Shown piece by piece: positions 15,101 through 30,100 of a stretch of DNA of 64,000 bases. Location of the stretch: NCBI GenBank assembly GCA_013399895.1, contig VXBA01006569.1, positions 496,001 to 560,000 on the forward strand. The letters are read 5' to 3'. The translations under genes and the position numbers were made by a program. The notes under the pieces are model-generated. The model made no database searches. It was not told the origin of the DNA and saw nothing but the letters and a program-made list of their open reading frames with translations. Positions within the stretch are counted from its first letter, which is position 1; each line of letters begins with the position of its first letter. The stretch is from Serilophus lunatus (taxonomy: Eukaryota; Chordata; Aves; Passeriformes; Eurylaimidae).

Positions 15101-18100
15101 ATTTGTTCATAGTATTTAGTGATCATAAAATATGAGGTGAGAGATTTTGATACTAGAAATCATCCTACCTCACATTTTTGTTTGCTGCTAGACACATTAC
15201 TGATTTTTAAAATATCAATAAGCACCAAGGAGAGCCATATCACATACTCACATAAGGCAAAAGGCTGGGTTCACTGTTCACTCCACAGACACTGATCAAG
15301 AAATGCAAAATTATTTTCAGATTCTTTGGCCAGCTGTCTGCCAAAGTAGTCCAGACATTTTCTATCTCTGACCAAGCCACTTCATCACCATACTAGAAAA
15401 CAAAAAAACATATCTCTTGAAAACTCCATCAGAAAACACCGCACTTGAATGTGATCTGTACTGGTCAAGTGGGATAGGCCCTAGAAGAAGAAGACATAAA
15501 TCCTGTTGCAAACTGTTGCCTTTCTAACTTTTCAGAATGATGCTTTCATCTATATTCATTTTTAAAAACACATTCTAGAAATAACTATTTTCTTTTATAG
15601 ATGAAAATGTATAAAAATATATCTAAAGATATGTTACATAATTAATTATTTTATTGATACATAATACAACAGACTGCAGGAGCTGGGCCTATTTAGTCTA
15701 GAAAAGACAGAGAGGCGATCTCATTAATGCATAAAAATGACATAAAGGTGGGTGTTGAGAGGATGGTGCTCTTTTTGGTGTGTTCAGTGACAGGACAACG
15801 AGCAACGGCCACAAACTGAAACACAAGAAGTTTCACCTCAACATGGTGAAGAACTTCTTTACATTGAGGGTGGCAGAGCACTGGAACAGGCTGTTCAGGG
15901 ATGTTGTGGCATCTCCCTCTCTGTAGACATTCCAAACCCACCTGGACACATTCCTATGTAACTTGCTCTTTGGTAACCTGCTTTAACGGGGGGAGGGGGG
16001 GGATTAGATGATCTCCAGAGGTCCCTTCCAACTCTAACAATTCTGTGATTATGTGAGATTTAGCAGAGACCCATTCTCCCAGTTGCTGACAATCCTGAAT
16101 AAAACTCCATAGACCACAGACTGACAAGAGTTTTTAATTCATAGCTCAAAACATTATCTCTCATCAGTAGGATTCACATATAGCAGAATATCCTAAGAAC
16201 TGGCAGGGCCATTGCATGTGACCAATACTTCTCTGCGTAAAGTGGGCATGACAGGAAGAAGGAGAGTCAATCAGCCTCTGACAAGACTGATTCCAAAACT
16301 CCACTTTGAGATCATAGGTGTAACAGGCAACTTGGTATTCTCTATCCAGCTGGACATCTTAATAGCAAATCAGGAGTTACTTACTGCTACTATATAAAAC
16401 AATTACTATTACATTTATATGAAATACTACACACTTCTCAGAATACCTCAAAACTAAATGGTACAGTTTGGCTATACATAATGAACTCAATAAATAAGAA
16501 AAACAACTTACTGAAGTTTGGTGACAAAGTATCTCTGAACAGCATTTTCTTGCATCCTAAACAGAATAATCCACTGGAACAAAAAAAGCACTTAAGTAGT
16601 TTATTTTACCTTTGCCGTCATGTACATCAGATTGTTCAGAACCATAGCTGTAGCCTGTGGTGATCCCCAGCCTTCTCCTCGTAGCCATCGTCTACTATTC
16701 ACCATCATTTCTCTGTCTTTCAAAGAATCTTCTTCATCTTCATCTTGCCGACGAATGGTTGGCAAAGGTTTCAAGTCTACTAACTCAATGTTGTTCATCC
16801 ATGGCAGCAGATAATGCAGCATCACCTGTCTCCCAGCTGGATGAGCCGTTTGGATTCTCTGACTTACTTCTGCCATTCAAAAATTAGGTACAAACATGAA
16901 TTGCAAGTCTACAATGAGAATTGATTTGGTAGTAACAACAACCACGAGCCCAGTATACCATACTGACATAATGTAATGCTGATACAGGTGCAATTTTTTT
17001 GCTTAGATGATTAGCACCATTTCATAATGATAAAGTCTTCAGCAGAGCTAACTGAAGACACTGCTGACAAAACAGTATGTTGAAGAAGCAACATTAGTAT
17101 GCACATACATGCAAATTCCTGTAGTTGGAGAAGGGGAAACTTAACAGCATAAAAAAATGTACCAACTTCAGCAAAAAGAGAACGTGAAATATTTTCTTTC
17201 TCTATCAGTCCTAGTAGTGGGGTATTTTAACTGATGTGAGAGGTCATTATCCTGATAGTGTTAAAAATGCTATGGAATAATGTTATTTAAGCAATTTACA
17301 GTAAACAAGAACATACTTTCAGAGAACAATGAAAGAATGATTTTGAAAAACTATTGCGAATTATTTCTCTGATGTGATTTTTCGTGGTTATTAGAAAGTA
17401 ATTAGTAAAAATATTTTACTCCTGTTGCTTCCCATCGAATATATTTCAAACATATGAACGAAAACTGTAACTCATTTCATTCACTATGATAATACTGTTG
17501 ACCTGATTTTAGTGAGTTACATGTAAATTAATTATTGAAAAAGAAGAATTACACATTTTGTTCAATGCTTTTGACTTGATGAAGTTTTTTGTTTTGCTTC
17601 AAAATCGTACCTGAGAAGATAGCAAGTGTCAGTTCAGGATAAGTCCTTGCTAATTCTTCTGACAGTTGATAGTATGACATAGAATACAAATGTGGTAAAG
17701 GAGAAGGCTGACCCAAAACCCCGTCCGTCCGCTGAACTTCCAGTTTGTGAGCATAACGGAACATCTTTGGTTCCAAGATCTGCAACAGTAATGTTCAGAA
17801 TTTGACACTAAGTTCAGTGCTACTACAGAAATCTTCGTATAAAAATCACTTCTTCAATTTATGTATCTACTCTCATTTAGTGCTTCTTTTCCAAGCAGAT
17901 CTTCATACACCTGAAGTACTTGCTAACACTCTGGTAATTTCATAGAAGACTAGCTAAGATACACTCCACTTGATGACTTTCCAGCAATAAAGTTCCAAAA
18001 TCTGCTTTCAAAAAATACCATATTAAAAATAAATTTATCTATGAAAACATATGAAATATGATTTAACATTTGTATTTCCAAACAATACCAATTTTTGCTG

Positions 18101-21100
18101 ATCTATGAGATATGGATAGGCACAACATAATCTTCAATGTAGCAGAGATGCAGCTGGAAGCTACAGCACTGGTAATTTAAAAATCAATTTGGGCTCATCT
18201 TAAGTAGTGGTGTCCACTTCAGAAGAAAGATGGGGCTGATGTATCAACAGGGATGTGACTTCAGTGGGGTCTTCACTGTTCAATTTAGCTAACAACAAAA
18301 ACCCTGAAAAAACCTCCCAGACTTATGGTCTGAGCCACAAGCAGCACAGATTTATTTATTTTTAAACACTAATGCTGCCTGTAAGATTAAGCTTACCCTG
18401 AAATGACCTCAGAAAGGAATATACAAAAGTAAATTAAATGGTCAACAAGATTTTCATTGTCATCTCTTCACACAAACAGATGAAAAATATATTTGGTTCT
18501 AAAACCAAAATCAGAAAACTGACTGCTACCCCAGCAGACACAGTGAAGGCTTGGAAAGCTGTACGCTTCTCTCAGAGGTGCTTTCGGATAAATGGAGCTA
18601 TATATCACCCAGTTTCAGGGCTGAATCAAGAGAGTCTTGATTTAGGCTTTGTTTCTTGAAAAAGCAGGTATTATGAAAATACAGGTCTTAAGTGCTTAGT
18701 TCATGGAAACAAACATACTTCCACTGAAGTCTATTTGTGCCAGATAAGGATCTGGCCTAACTATCTACTGAAAAAGAGAAGAAAAAACATATACTATATT
18801 TCATTACAGAAGACAGGCAAATGGTAACAGATTTTGTTGTTTTCAATGTCCAGGACAATTCTTATTTTAAAAGAAATAAAATAATAATCAGAATCAGAAC
18901 CAGTTTACAAACCTGTAATAGTTGCATAGCAACTTCATAGATAGCCCTAGTAGAATCAGCTGCTTTAAATAGTATCAGATTCAGGAGGGTCACTGTATCA
19001 CACTGGTAATCCCTAGGAATAAATTGCAAGTGTGAAAAAATTAAAATTACATTTGGCTTTCTAAAATTTGAATTTATTTAAGTCTAATTTAAAAGGCATA
19101 TGATATGGGAGAGCATAACATTTTTTTTTACAAGTTTCCCTAGTAACACACAAATACAAATGGTGGTAATCTTTTCTCCCCAGGGCTGGGAAAAACACAG
19201 TTCTATATGAAAGCATACTTAGATAATAGAAGTTTTAAAGTCTTGAAAAATGCTGTAGTACCTGTTTTGGAACACGCTGGCTATGGCTTTAAAACAGCCA
19301 GCTGCTACACGCTTGGAACCTGTGTAACACCGGTCTACAGCCCAGTACATGAGGTTACTCTGGTCAGGGTTCAGTTCCAAGAGCAGCATGACTGCTTCAC
19401 AGCCTAGCTGGTGCACCTGTATTCCAGGAAAGAGTCAATATATTTAAAAATGTAGAAAAAAGGGATCAACTTACAAAATGGCATAAAGTAAGGAAATATA
19501 TATTTAATAAAACCCAAAACCTTTGGAATACAAAATCTGCTCCATTCAAATATAATTCTATCATACTGTTTAATATTCAATTTGCACACAATCATAAAGT
19601 ATTGACACAAATTACTAGAGAGCTCTACTGACTACTTTTCTCCCTCAGTTCCAAGACTAGTTTGAGCTATTTCCTATTTTCACATGTCTTACACAGAACA
19701 TTGACCCAAAAGTATGACAGCACTGAAATACGTGCAGGAATTCCAGTGAGATACAAAGGGTAGATCTGCATGGAGACTTCCACCTCCTCGTGAATCAAAG
19801 CAGCCCACTGGAGCTGTATTTTTATGTAGTCATAGTATTAAAGGACAATAGAGGCCCTACCTTCTAAATCTAAAGCTTGCCTTATTGCTTAGATTAAAAG
19901 CTTGGTCTTTCTAATGCTGTGAGACCCCAATGGACTCAGTTCATGTTCAAAATGTCATGTCCTTAAATTTCTGAGACACCTGCTTATAACTATAACTAAC
20001 CTGCTTATAACTTAACTAGCTGATTACTTTATAAATGATGGACAATGCTTCAACCCCTGCCCTTCCCTCTTTTCTGTTCTTAGACCATGATTAGGGACCA
20101 CCTTCCTCAACAGGGTAGATACACATGAAGGACAGTGCAAAACTATGCACTACTACAAACAGCTTTCAGCTTAAGCCACTCTAGAACATCTAGGCAAACC
20201 TGACTGCAAGCTCGTTAAAGCATGTTTGAAAGCACTGATAGCTGCAAACCAATGTTGACATTGCCTGTATTACCTTTTTATCTTGTGAATCCAAAATATT
20301 ATCCAGCCATTTGTACAAATAGCCATCAGATGAGAGCCCAACATTGTCTGCAACAGGGCCGCAACACAGTACAGCAGACATAGCCTTTAGAAAGCAATTG
20401 AAAAATAGTACATTTTAAAAACTCAGATACAGGAAGTGCTCTTACTAAGTCCCTTAAAATATCAAAAAACTAAACTCTAACCTGTCAAGGAAGGAAAACC
20501 AAGGCTAATAAAATCTGTTTCACGTTTTATTAATGAAATTCCGAAATCACAGTTTTCTCAACTTCCAAAAGAAGAAAGGCTCAATACTGAAATGGTGACA
20601 TACTGAAGAGTTAATGTACATTTACATGAATGTATTTCACCTTAGGCAACTGCAGACTAAAGCCACGGGAAGTGAACATTCAGTAGTAATTTTAAGAAAT
20701 TCTATAGCAAGTTCAGTAGTTCGCAGTATGGAAAAAGCTGAACTCTCATAAATATACATGTAACCAGAAGAGAAAAAAACACCAAGTCATGAATGGCAAC
20801 ATGGATGTGAAAACCACATATAAAAAGCCCAAATGTTAAATTTGCATGAGAAAGGTCAACATAACAATTTACTTCCAAAATTCAAAAAGTGCTAGAATAC
20901 CTTTAATGCACAGTACTGATGTCTGTTTATTCGCATGTTTCTATCGCTGTATCTGTCCAGGGGAGTAAACATGATACTAAAAGGACCTGCCCAATGACTG
21001 AACAACATAAATAGACTGTGGCGTAGACTTTGCTGTGGAAAGACACTTCTTCTCTGGTGCACTGTAAGAAAAGCCCACAGTTAAGACACACTCCTCTTGT

Positions 21101-24100
21101 CATTCTTTAAAATAAAGTATGTAACACCAAAAAAGACCCAAATAATGAATATAAAAGGAAAAATCCATGTAAACACACATTATTTCTACATCCTAATAGT
21201 TGGATGAAGGTTTATGATTGTCTTGTTTAATGTCATGAGCATACAAGAATTTGTTAAGTCTACAGAATTTAAATGCAACAGTCAACCAACAAGACTTTGC
21301 CAACTACTATCAAAAATGTCTCTTAAAACTCATGCTGCTAAAGTTATATTCAAAACTGATGTCACAAATTATTTTAATATTCTGAAAATTCAGAAAAAAG
21401 TAGCTTTTTGTTTAGTTTATGTTTGTTTGGTTTTCTTTTTTTTAAAATAGGCTTCATATTCCATACACTCATCAAAAGTTACTAAAGCAATTACATACCT
21501 GGAACATTTTGTATGATATTTGCCACTAAGGCACTAAAATGGCATCGGATATCTTTCAATGTATCAGAATCCTTCTCATTTTCTGCTTCTAGGAGTTGTC
21601 TCGTTAGATCGACATACTCAAGTAAAGTGTTGTTGAGGGAATGTGTTTCATTATCAAGGCCACCACTTGCACTTAAAAAATAAAATAAATTTAAAAAAAT
21701 CAAAGAGCATGATAATTACATACAATTTTTGAAAACCGTAATTTTTTTATCTTAAAAAACAACTTCATCACTACAAATATTTAATTTGAAGTAATTTTTT
21801 TCAGCTGGCTTTTCTTTCAGTATTAAAATAAAAGCTCAAGTAGAAGCAAACTAAAAATCAAACCTCACTCACTACTAGAAGTCACTTATCCTTCCACAGA
21901 ACTAGTTTTGATACTGGGGACAATTGTGAAAAATAATAATAAAAACCCACAAAGAAAAAGCCACTTCGCTCTACCAAACCCATGCAATTTGTAAACTAGA
22001 AAAAAATACTACTACTTGACTATAGACATCTCTATCACATGGAAGTCAGTCAAGATGTTTGGTACTTCATGACATGCTATTGACTACCAGCAGATGAAAG
22101 CAATTTACTCCTTTTATGTATTCATTTCCCGTCTTCATTGGTTTTGCATCTGACTAGATGTCTGTACTAAACTAAATACAGAGATTAAAGAACACATGAT
22201 TCAAACCTGCCCTACTTCGAGAAAACAACAGCCAGAAGGGTGATTCCTTTTCTCTCAGCTCCCTCCACCAACTTTCCACATTTGCCTAAAGACATCTAAA
22301 AAGCATTCCCTGCACACCAAAGGCAAGATGGTGCCCATGGTAGCCCTCTATTGTTTTTTAGCTTTCAACACAGCCTCCAGCCTCAGAAAGGGAGAGAGAG
22401 AAGCTGACAAAGTTTCAGGGTGCAGACTGTGGTTAGAACGTATTTTATATCTTCTAATTAAACCTCAATGAGAACCTTAAAAGAGGGAAGAGTATGAATT
22501 TAATCTGAAATTTGAGCATGGTGGAAGACATTTCAGCAATGCTTCTGAGGCAATATTCTAAAACACACTGTAGCAGCCTGAGAATCTACTCTCATTCCAC
22601 TGTAGCAGACTAAGAATTTCACACTGATTGTATCACTAAGGTTGACAAATACATGTTTATAGAATGGGAGGAGCTAGTCTAACCATCTCCTAGCCAACTT
22701 GCTCTTACACAATTCCCCTCATATAGAAAAAACTTCCAAGAGACTTGTAAAACATACGCCGGAATTTCTTCTTTCAAAGTGTCCCTATACAAATAGGGTA
22801 AACTGAGGAAAAAAACCTTAGCAACACAGTTAACACTCTGAATCCCTGAGAAATAGAAAGGTCCAATGCTAAGGAATATAACTTTCTTTGCATAGGACAT
22901 GAACTACACCAGCACCCCAGGTGTGGGAGAACTCACCTGACTGATCATAGAAGAGTTATGATTTGCACAACTGGTGCAGTGTTTGAGCACATACAAACAA
23001 GAAGTTATATAACACACTGCCTGTTCAAAGCAATGTCCAGGAGAAGAGTAGCATTTTAAATAAAACACAGAACATAGTGACAAAGAGCATGGGAGAGGAA
23101 GGGATTAGAATGCTAGCAAAATTCCAAGTTTCATTGAACCATGTCTATTTATTTAGTGGTATACTAAAACTCACTGATGGATTTTGCAAGCTTGTTTACA
23201 GCATCATACCAGTGACAATTCTCAAACATAGACAACTTCTTATCAATGGTGCCCCTACCTGTGACTAATGACACCAGCATCTGCCAGCAGTTCAAATATT
23301 CGTACTAGTTGTACTCGTAAAATATCTCGACGCCTGCGTCGTTTCATGTTCTACTCAACAGAGAAAACACAAAATTAAATGAAGCAGATGAAAAACTATG
23401 TATAAAACTAGCATGGGATATAAAAGTAATATATCTTTACTACAACTGGCATCAATTATCAAAGGTGCCAATACTTTGAGTCACCAAAATTGCTAGCAAT
23501 TTTAATAAACCAGACAATCAACAACATTTTTCCCTTTCACAACTCTAAGATATACAAGGTTTGGTATTCCATGTATTACCAAAAGAATGGTTTTTGTCAG
23601 TCTCCTGTCACAAAGTGACATAAAATATATAAAACAATGAGGTACAAATGGCAGTCTTTCTACATATTTTGAGGCAGGCGATTCTGTCCCTCTCCTCCAC
23701 TCTCACCAGATCCCAGCTGAGTACTGCATTCACATGGGGGTCCTCAATCACAGGAAGGACCTGGACATACTGGAGTGGGTCTAGAGGAGGGCTGTAGAAA
23801 TGGTGAGAGAGGCTAGAGCACCTCTCTTATGAAGACAAGTGGAGAGAGATGGGGCTATTCTCCCTGGTGAAGAGAAGAACTTATTGCAGCCTTTCAGCGC
23901 TTAAAAGTGGCTTATAAGAAAGATGGGACAAACTTTCTAGTAGAGCCTGTTGTGACACCATAAGGAGCAATGTTTTTAAACTAAAAGAAGGTAGATTTTA
24001 ACTAGATACGAAAGAGAATTTTTTTACAATGAGGATGGTGAAATATTGGAACAGGTTGTCCCAAGAGGTGGTAGATGTTTGATCCCTGGAAACACTCAAG

Positions 24101-27100
24101 GTCAGTTTGGATGGGGCTCTGAGAAACCTGAAAATCTTCCTCACCATTTCAGTGGGAGTGGACTATTTCACCTTTAAAGGTCCCTTCCAACCCAAACGAT
24201 TTGCATGTAAGACTGACATAATATGCTTTAGCTCTGTAACATTTTGAAACAGAAGTTCTGTTCCTTCCCTTCATCTGTAATTATGAAAGTATTACTTATA
24301 AGAATATTACAGTGACACAAAAAATACCGAGTAATCATCTCTAAATTTGTTTCTGCAGAGATTATTATTTCTGTGAATACCTACTGAGACTTCTAAACAT
24401 TCCTGTAAAACAACCTCTCCATTGGAAAATTTTAGTATTTAGGAATAATACAGAGCTAAAAACAAGAATGAAAGTCTTCTAACGTAAACACAATCACTTA
24501 AAAAAGCAACATTTCATCACTTCATCTTGTATACTGACAGTTTTTACATGCAGAAATTAAAGAACATAACTAACATCTCTTCTTTGGGAGAAGACAGTTA
24601 AAACTCTATTGAATATAATGGAAATTATCTAATTACCTCTGGCCTTCTTTCAAGTGCTTCCTTAATTATAGGATGTAATTCTTCTATTAGTTCCCTGAAT
24701 TAAAATAATTAAAAGGATAAAAACAAACATTAACATCTCAACTGAAAGATGTTTCTCAGCAACATATAATACAAGTTAAAACACCTTTAGGTTTCCCTCC
24801 TTTACCTGAAGTTTTTAAAAGAAGTTTCCTAGACATTTTCCTAATTTAAAGCAGATTGCAAAATGGATGTCTCAACATAGCAATACATTGCATTCTCCAA
24901 GTATTATGGTTTGTTTCTATCAGAAAGGATCTTCATTTATTTTGAAACCATACGAAGATGTATGGATATTATTAGTGAGGGAAAAAAACCATGTTGGCAG
25001 CTTATACAATGCTTTTTCAGCATGACGTGCCTTTGTTACCAAAGACTATTTCTTTAAGTCCAGTAACTACACTGAACAGAAGTTAGACCAGTCTCTTTGA
25101 AAACTGAAACAGGTTTTGACACTGTGCTTATGTTCCCCATTTTTTCTGAATCTCCAGAGTCTTTATGACTATTCAGTTCCTTCTGCCAAACTAAGATTCT
25201 CCTATGACTTCAAAAAGGGAAAGGGGAAGGAGACCAGTGGTATGGATCTATGCAGACAAAATACTAAGGTAAAAATATATTTGTTTTACTTACAAGGAGA
25301 ACGAGAGATGCCTAGACAAGTTCACGTGATCAGTTACACAAAACAAAAATAATATTCTACTAAGTGGATTGAGTGCACATATAATCTACAATGGAAGAAA
25401 TTTTTGAGGAAACATACGGAGTGGGGAGGAACAGTGCTCAAAAAACCAAAAGTTAAACAACAAATCAGTGCAGAGCTGCAATGGTGAAGGGTGGGTTACA
25501 GCTAACATCTGGTGAAAATATACACATTGAACAGAGAAAGAAGATGGTCATCAGAACAAAAAACATTTTGAATACAGAAATGATAAGGCTGATAAAAATT
25601 AGAATTTTTTTTAACTTGCTGAATGATTTGGTCCCAATTTAGAAAATAAGGATTTCTGGTAAAATTATCTCTGAAAGCATTTTCTAGACTTTAGAGCACA
25701 ATTTGGGTTTATACTGTTAAGCAGATCTTCAGGGTCATGAGACAAAGTCTTACTTTACTCCTGGTAGGAGAGTAAAGTCAGATATTATATAAAATTACAA
25801 GATTATCACAGGGTAAAATCAGGATACAGTAACTGAGGACTTGGCATTACAGTTTCAATATTGGCTCCTCATCTGCCATAACACAGGACACACATGACAG
25901 CAGAGAAACATCATCTTTTTCAAAACCAACAGTATACACAATCCCCGGTTCCTTCTGCAGAAGCAGAGTTGCATAGTACAACTTCACAACTCGCATCATA
26001 AGAAGTTGGCTGCTGTTAGAGAACTTCCTTTCCCAGGAAGTTTTCTTCCTCTCAGATGTTCTCACTCTTCATCCATCCTCCATAAAGAGCAATTGCCAAT
26101 ATCCATAAGGAGAGTTCACCAACTCTTACAAACTTGATTACAATAAACATTTCAAATGTTATTATTTCACATAGTCTGTTCTCAAATATAAGGGCAGTTT
26201 TTAGTATCAATAAAAGGTAGCTGCTTATTTCTTTTTCTCCATGCAGACATGACCTCCATTAAAATTCTTTCAACCTCTAACTACCTCTGTCTTGCCTCTA
26301 AATGCTAGAAAAGGCAATGATAATCAATTATCAGAGCTTTTTTAAAATTCTTAACAGAAAAAAAATTAATATTTTTCTATGAGCTCTGATTCCCCAGCTT
26401 TGTAATCAATTAGCATAAAAACAGATGAAACACAACAGTTACCTAAAAGCTCCTGGGTTGGTCCTGCCAAGTCCCAGGACAAGGGATTCTGTAATTTCCA
26501 TGCTCTCAGAGCGCATCATAGGAACTATGTGCTTAAACAGGGAGGAAGGGGATGGAATGCCAATAATCTAAAAAAAACCAAAACAGAATAAAACAGAATG
26601 AAGTAGTTACCAGAATGCAGATGGTTACATGAAAATATCTGCTGTAATTTCTTGGTCTTTTCACACTGGATCAGTAACTCAAAATGATAAAAATGAAATT
26701 TATCTTTGACATAGAAAAGGATTTTCTGAAATAGTAAAGTAGTATTAACTATTTCTTTTATTACTGAATTTTCATTGTCAGGTGACAATGAATGACTCAG
26801 ATGCTTTGCATGTTTAGTATATCTGCCCTCCTTGAGGAAAGAAAGTAGATTTCTGGTGTCCACCTCCTTAAACTCCCTTGCAGCTCTCAAGTATAGCCTT
26901 GACTCTACAGTTACTCAGATGCAGGGAAAGGATCTTGGTAACAGACAAGTGAAACAGGCCACTTCTGCCAAAAATCTGCTGCATAGTCCATGAATTATCT
27001 CAGTGTCTACTGTACCTTTCATAGGAAACCAAAAGCGAGATGAACAAAAAGCAAAAAAGAAGGGGGTGGGGGGGAGAATAATCTGCAGATGGTTATGAAG

Positions 27101-30100
27101 CAAGGCAGACAGAGAACTATCTGTGGTTGGGAAAATATAACAAGCTACATCATGTCTGAATAGGTTGCTGTTTCCGTTACCGAGGTAAGAGGCTATTTGC
27201 TCAGAATCCAGAAGTCTACTGACAGCAAAAACACCTCCTTAAGAGTGAACAAAACATTTCCTTATTACTGCTAGTAAGACTTCGAGATTGGGTAACTGTT
27301 TTCATTAGGGTTAGGATTAGGGTTTGCCCTAAAAACATAAGCAGAAAAGCCTCTATGGCACAGATTGGGAAAAACGAATTAAAACATTTTCCTAAACAAA
27401 TGAAAAACTAATGTATCACTAAAAATATTTTCAGATAAATTATACCAGTTTCTAATCATGATAGTTATTATAGACTATTGTGTTTCTATTTCCAATAATG
27501 TGTAGACTTATTTACAGTAAGCATTAGAAGAACCTACTCTTGAATCAATGCTATAACCACTGTCAGGAGTAGACGCCAGCGTCTCAGGAGGGGAACATCT
27601 CACAGAGCCTGTGGAAGTAGAGGAGTTTGAAGAAGATGCTGCACTGCAGCAAAGAATCAGGTAGTTTCTCCAGAGCCCAATATAGGAGTCACTGCTTGTA
27701 GTAGTATTCACTTTTTTTGCATTGATAGGGCTGCTATTAAAAAAAACAAAAAGAAGAAAAAAAAAGAGCTCAGTAGAGTAAGTGAAATTTGCCACATTTT
27801 ATTTTGGTTTACTACTGAATTTATTTTTGAATTATGCACATGCCATTGCTTCCAAAATTGTTAACATGGTAAACTCTGAGTAAGTTTTTCAAACAGATCC
27901 GTACATCAATACTGTATGCTTTTATATTCAAATCTGTTGAACTATGATATGGCCAAAGGCATGAATTAATTCATCTTTACAGCAGTTAACTTCTTACATA
28001 GATAAATCCGCTTTAATTTCTTGTTATATAAAGCTGAATTAAATCCACGGAAAATTTCAACAGTCTACATGTTGCCTCACTGCAACAATAATGACATTAC
28101 AGTGATGACAAATCTTGAAAGAACATTTACTTTAGAAATCAACTTACTTGATATCCACTTGTGGAGACAGTAGCTGGAGTCTGGTATAAGCAAACGTCCA
28201 GGCATAGCTTACAGCTGTTGGGCAGTGTTTTGGAAGATTTTCCTGTTTCATGAAACTTGAAAGGCTTATAATCCACGGATCTTGGCCTTGAGTCACATGT
28301 GCAAATATCCATATATGTGAGGGACTGATCACATCAAACTGGTGGCTGATTGGGGAGGAATTCCAGTCAGCCAGAGTTTGTAAATCTATTGAACTGGGGC
28401 AGTACAGTAAAGTAGTCTGTATACAGAAAAGAGAACAAAGCAATATTTAGTATCCACGTATATTAAGCAACAAACTCTTCACTGTTAAATACCTAATAAA
28501 GTATCAGTGTCAAAACCACATCTGGTACAGATAAAACACATAATTTCGGGGTGGGGGGTGGGGGGGGTGTGTGTTAAATGTTTTTTTAATTAAGTTCTTA
28601 ATGTGAACAGTTATATAAGCATACTGTTTGGGAAGGAACTGGCCATCAGGAAAAAGCAAATTCTAGAAAAAGGCCCTTTCACTCGGAATCATTGTTATTA
28701 ATTGACAGTTATTATTTTCATAATGGATAAAGGATACATTGGCCATTATGAAACAATATTGCTGCAGAAAAAGGCTGTGCCTTTTTCATCAAAGAAATTG
28801 CAATCAATGAGCAAGATGACAAAAAACAGATAAAGATACAGCTGTCAGTGTTTATATGATGGTGGGAATGACACAGTATTGGTCAGAAAGTGTACAATGG
28901 TGCTGTCAGCCTCACAACATTCCTCAAGATTTTTGCCTTTTTCTCTTTGTTTGTGGTGATAAATTGCTGATAAAGTTAGCACGAACATAGTGACGCTACC
29001 ACTTAAAATACATACAATTTCTTTGGAACAGTCTTGCAGCATTGCCTCACCTTACAACCAACTTAACAGAAAAACTGTCCTACCTGGTCAGCCCCAGTGA
29101 GATGTATGAAACTCTCCAGGATAGTAGCACTCAGTCTGTCCATCACATCTATAGCCAACTCATCATCACTCTACAATACAAGAAGCATAAAATGCTTAAA
29201 GATAGCAAAATAAAATCAGTTTCATTAAGCAGTCATAAGAATGGGTCTTCAATTCTTACCTTTGAAATTTCTAAAAGTGTGAACAAAGCCCTTATTTCTC
29301 TGAGAACGCTGACAGCTAATCGCCTGGTGGCAGGCCTGGTGCTGCAAAGGATGACCAAAGCAAAGCCTTCCACCACATGAAATACACTGGAATAAAGGGT
29401 CCTCTCAAGGGGAAGGGAATGAGCAGCCCCATTGGATACACCACGCTGAGAAAAAAATCACAGAAGTTAAGCAAATGAAGAAAAATGCAAACACAAATAA
29501 GATATAGTTCCATTACTGGTGATGGCAGAATTTATCATAAAATATTTGGGTATTGTTTGGCTAACATTCAAATTTGCATTGAGAACAACATAGTATCAGC
29601 CACATTATTTTTTTATTATCTCTCTGGATTTAGTCCATTCAAACACCACAAAAACATCTTCATTTCACTTTCTCACAAGAATGATGCAGTGAGGGCAAAA
29701 TTAAAAAAAAAGCAACACTCTTATGTAAAAGATTGCATAAAATTAAATTACTTGAATCATTCTACTGGCTAGTAAAAAATGGTGGGGTTTTGCTAGTTCT
29801 ACTGTTTAATAACTCCTACTTATTTCCAGTTACACATGATGACTTTTGAGGTAAGCAAAAATGTAGTCATGAATTACTGTTTCTGAAACTAGTCTTGTTC
29901 CAGCAGAAATGATCTAAAAAATTAGATCTATAAGTCTTTGAGCACTATAAGCAAGTTAGCTGAATTTTTAATACTTAAAAAAACAATAAATAGCACTAAT
30001 AAAATTGTATGTAGATTCAAACCAAGTTCCAACATCAAAGGACCTCATATAGATATACCTGGGAATCCTGTGTTTTATTGTGCATTTGAGCTGCTTGTTT

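Noticed and set aside
15693..15941. 82-codon minus-strand frame
   Set aside because: Antisense of the CR1 fragment at 15671-16054.
26525..26890. 121-codon minus-strand frame next to exon 21
   Set aside because: Almost all of it is the intron upstream of exon 21, in a different frame from the exon itself.
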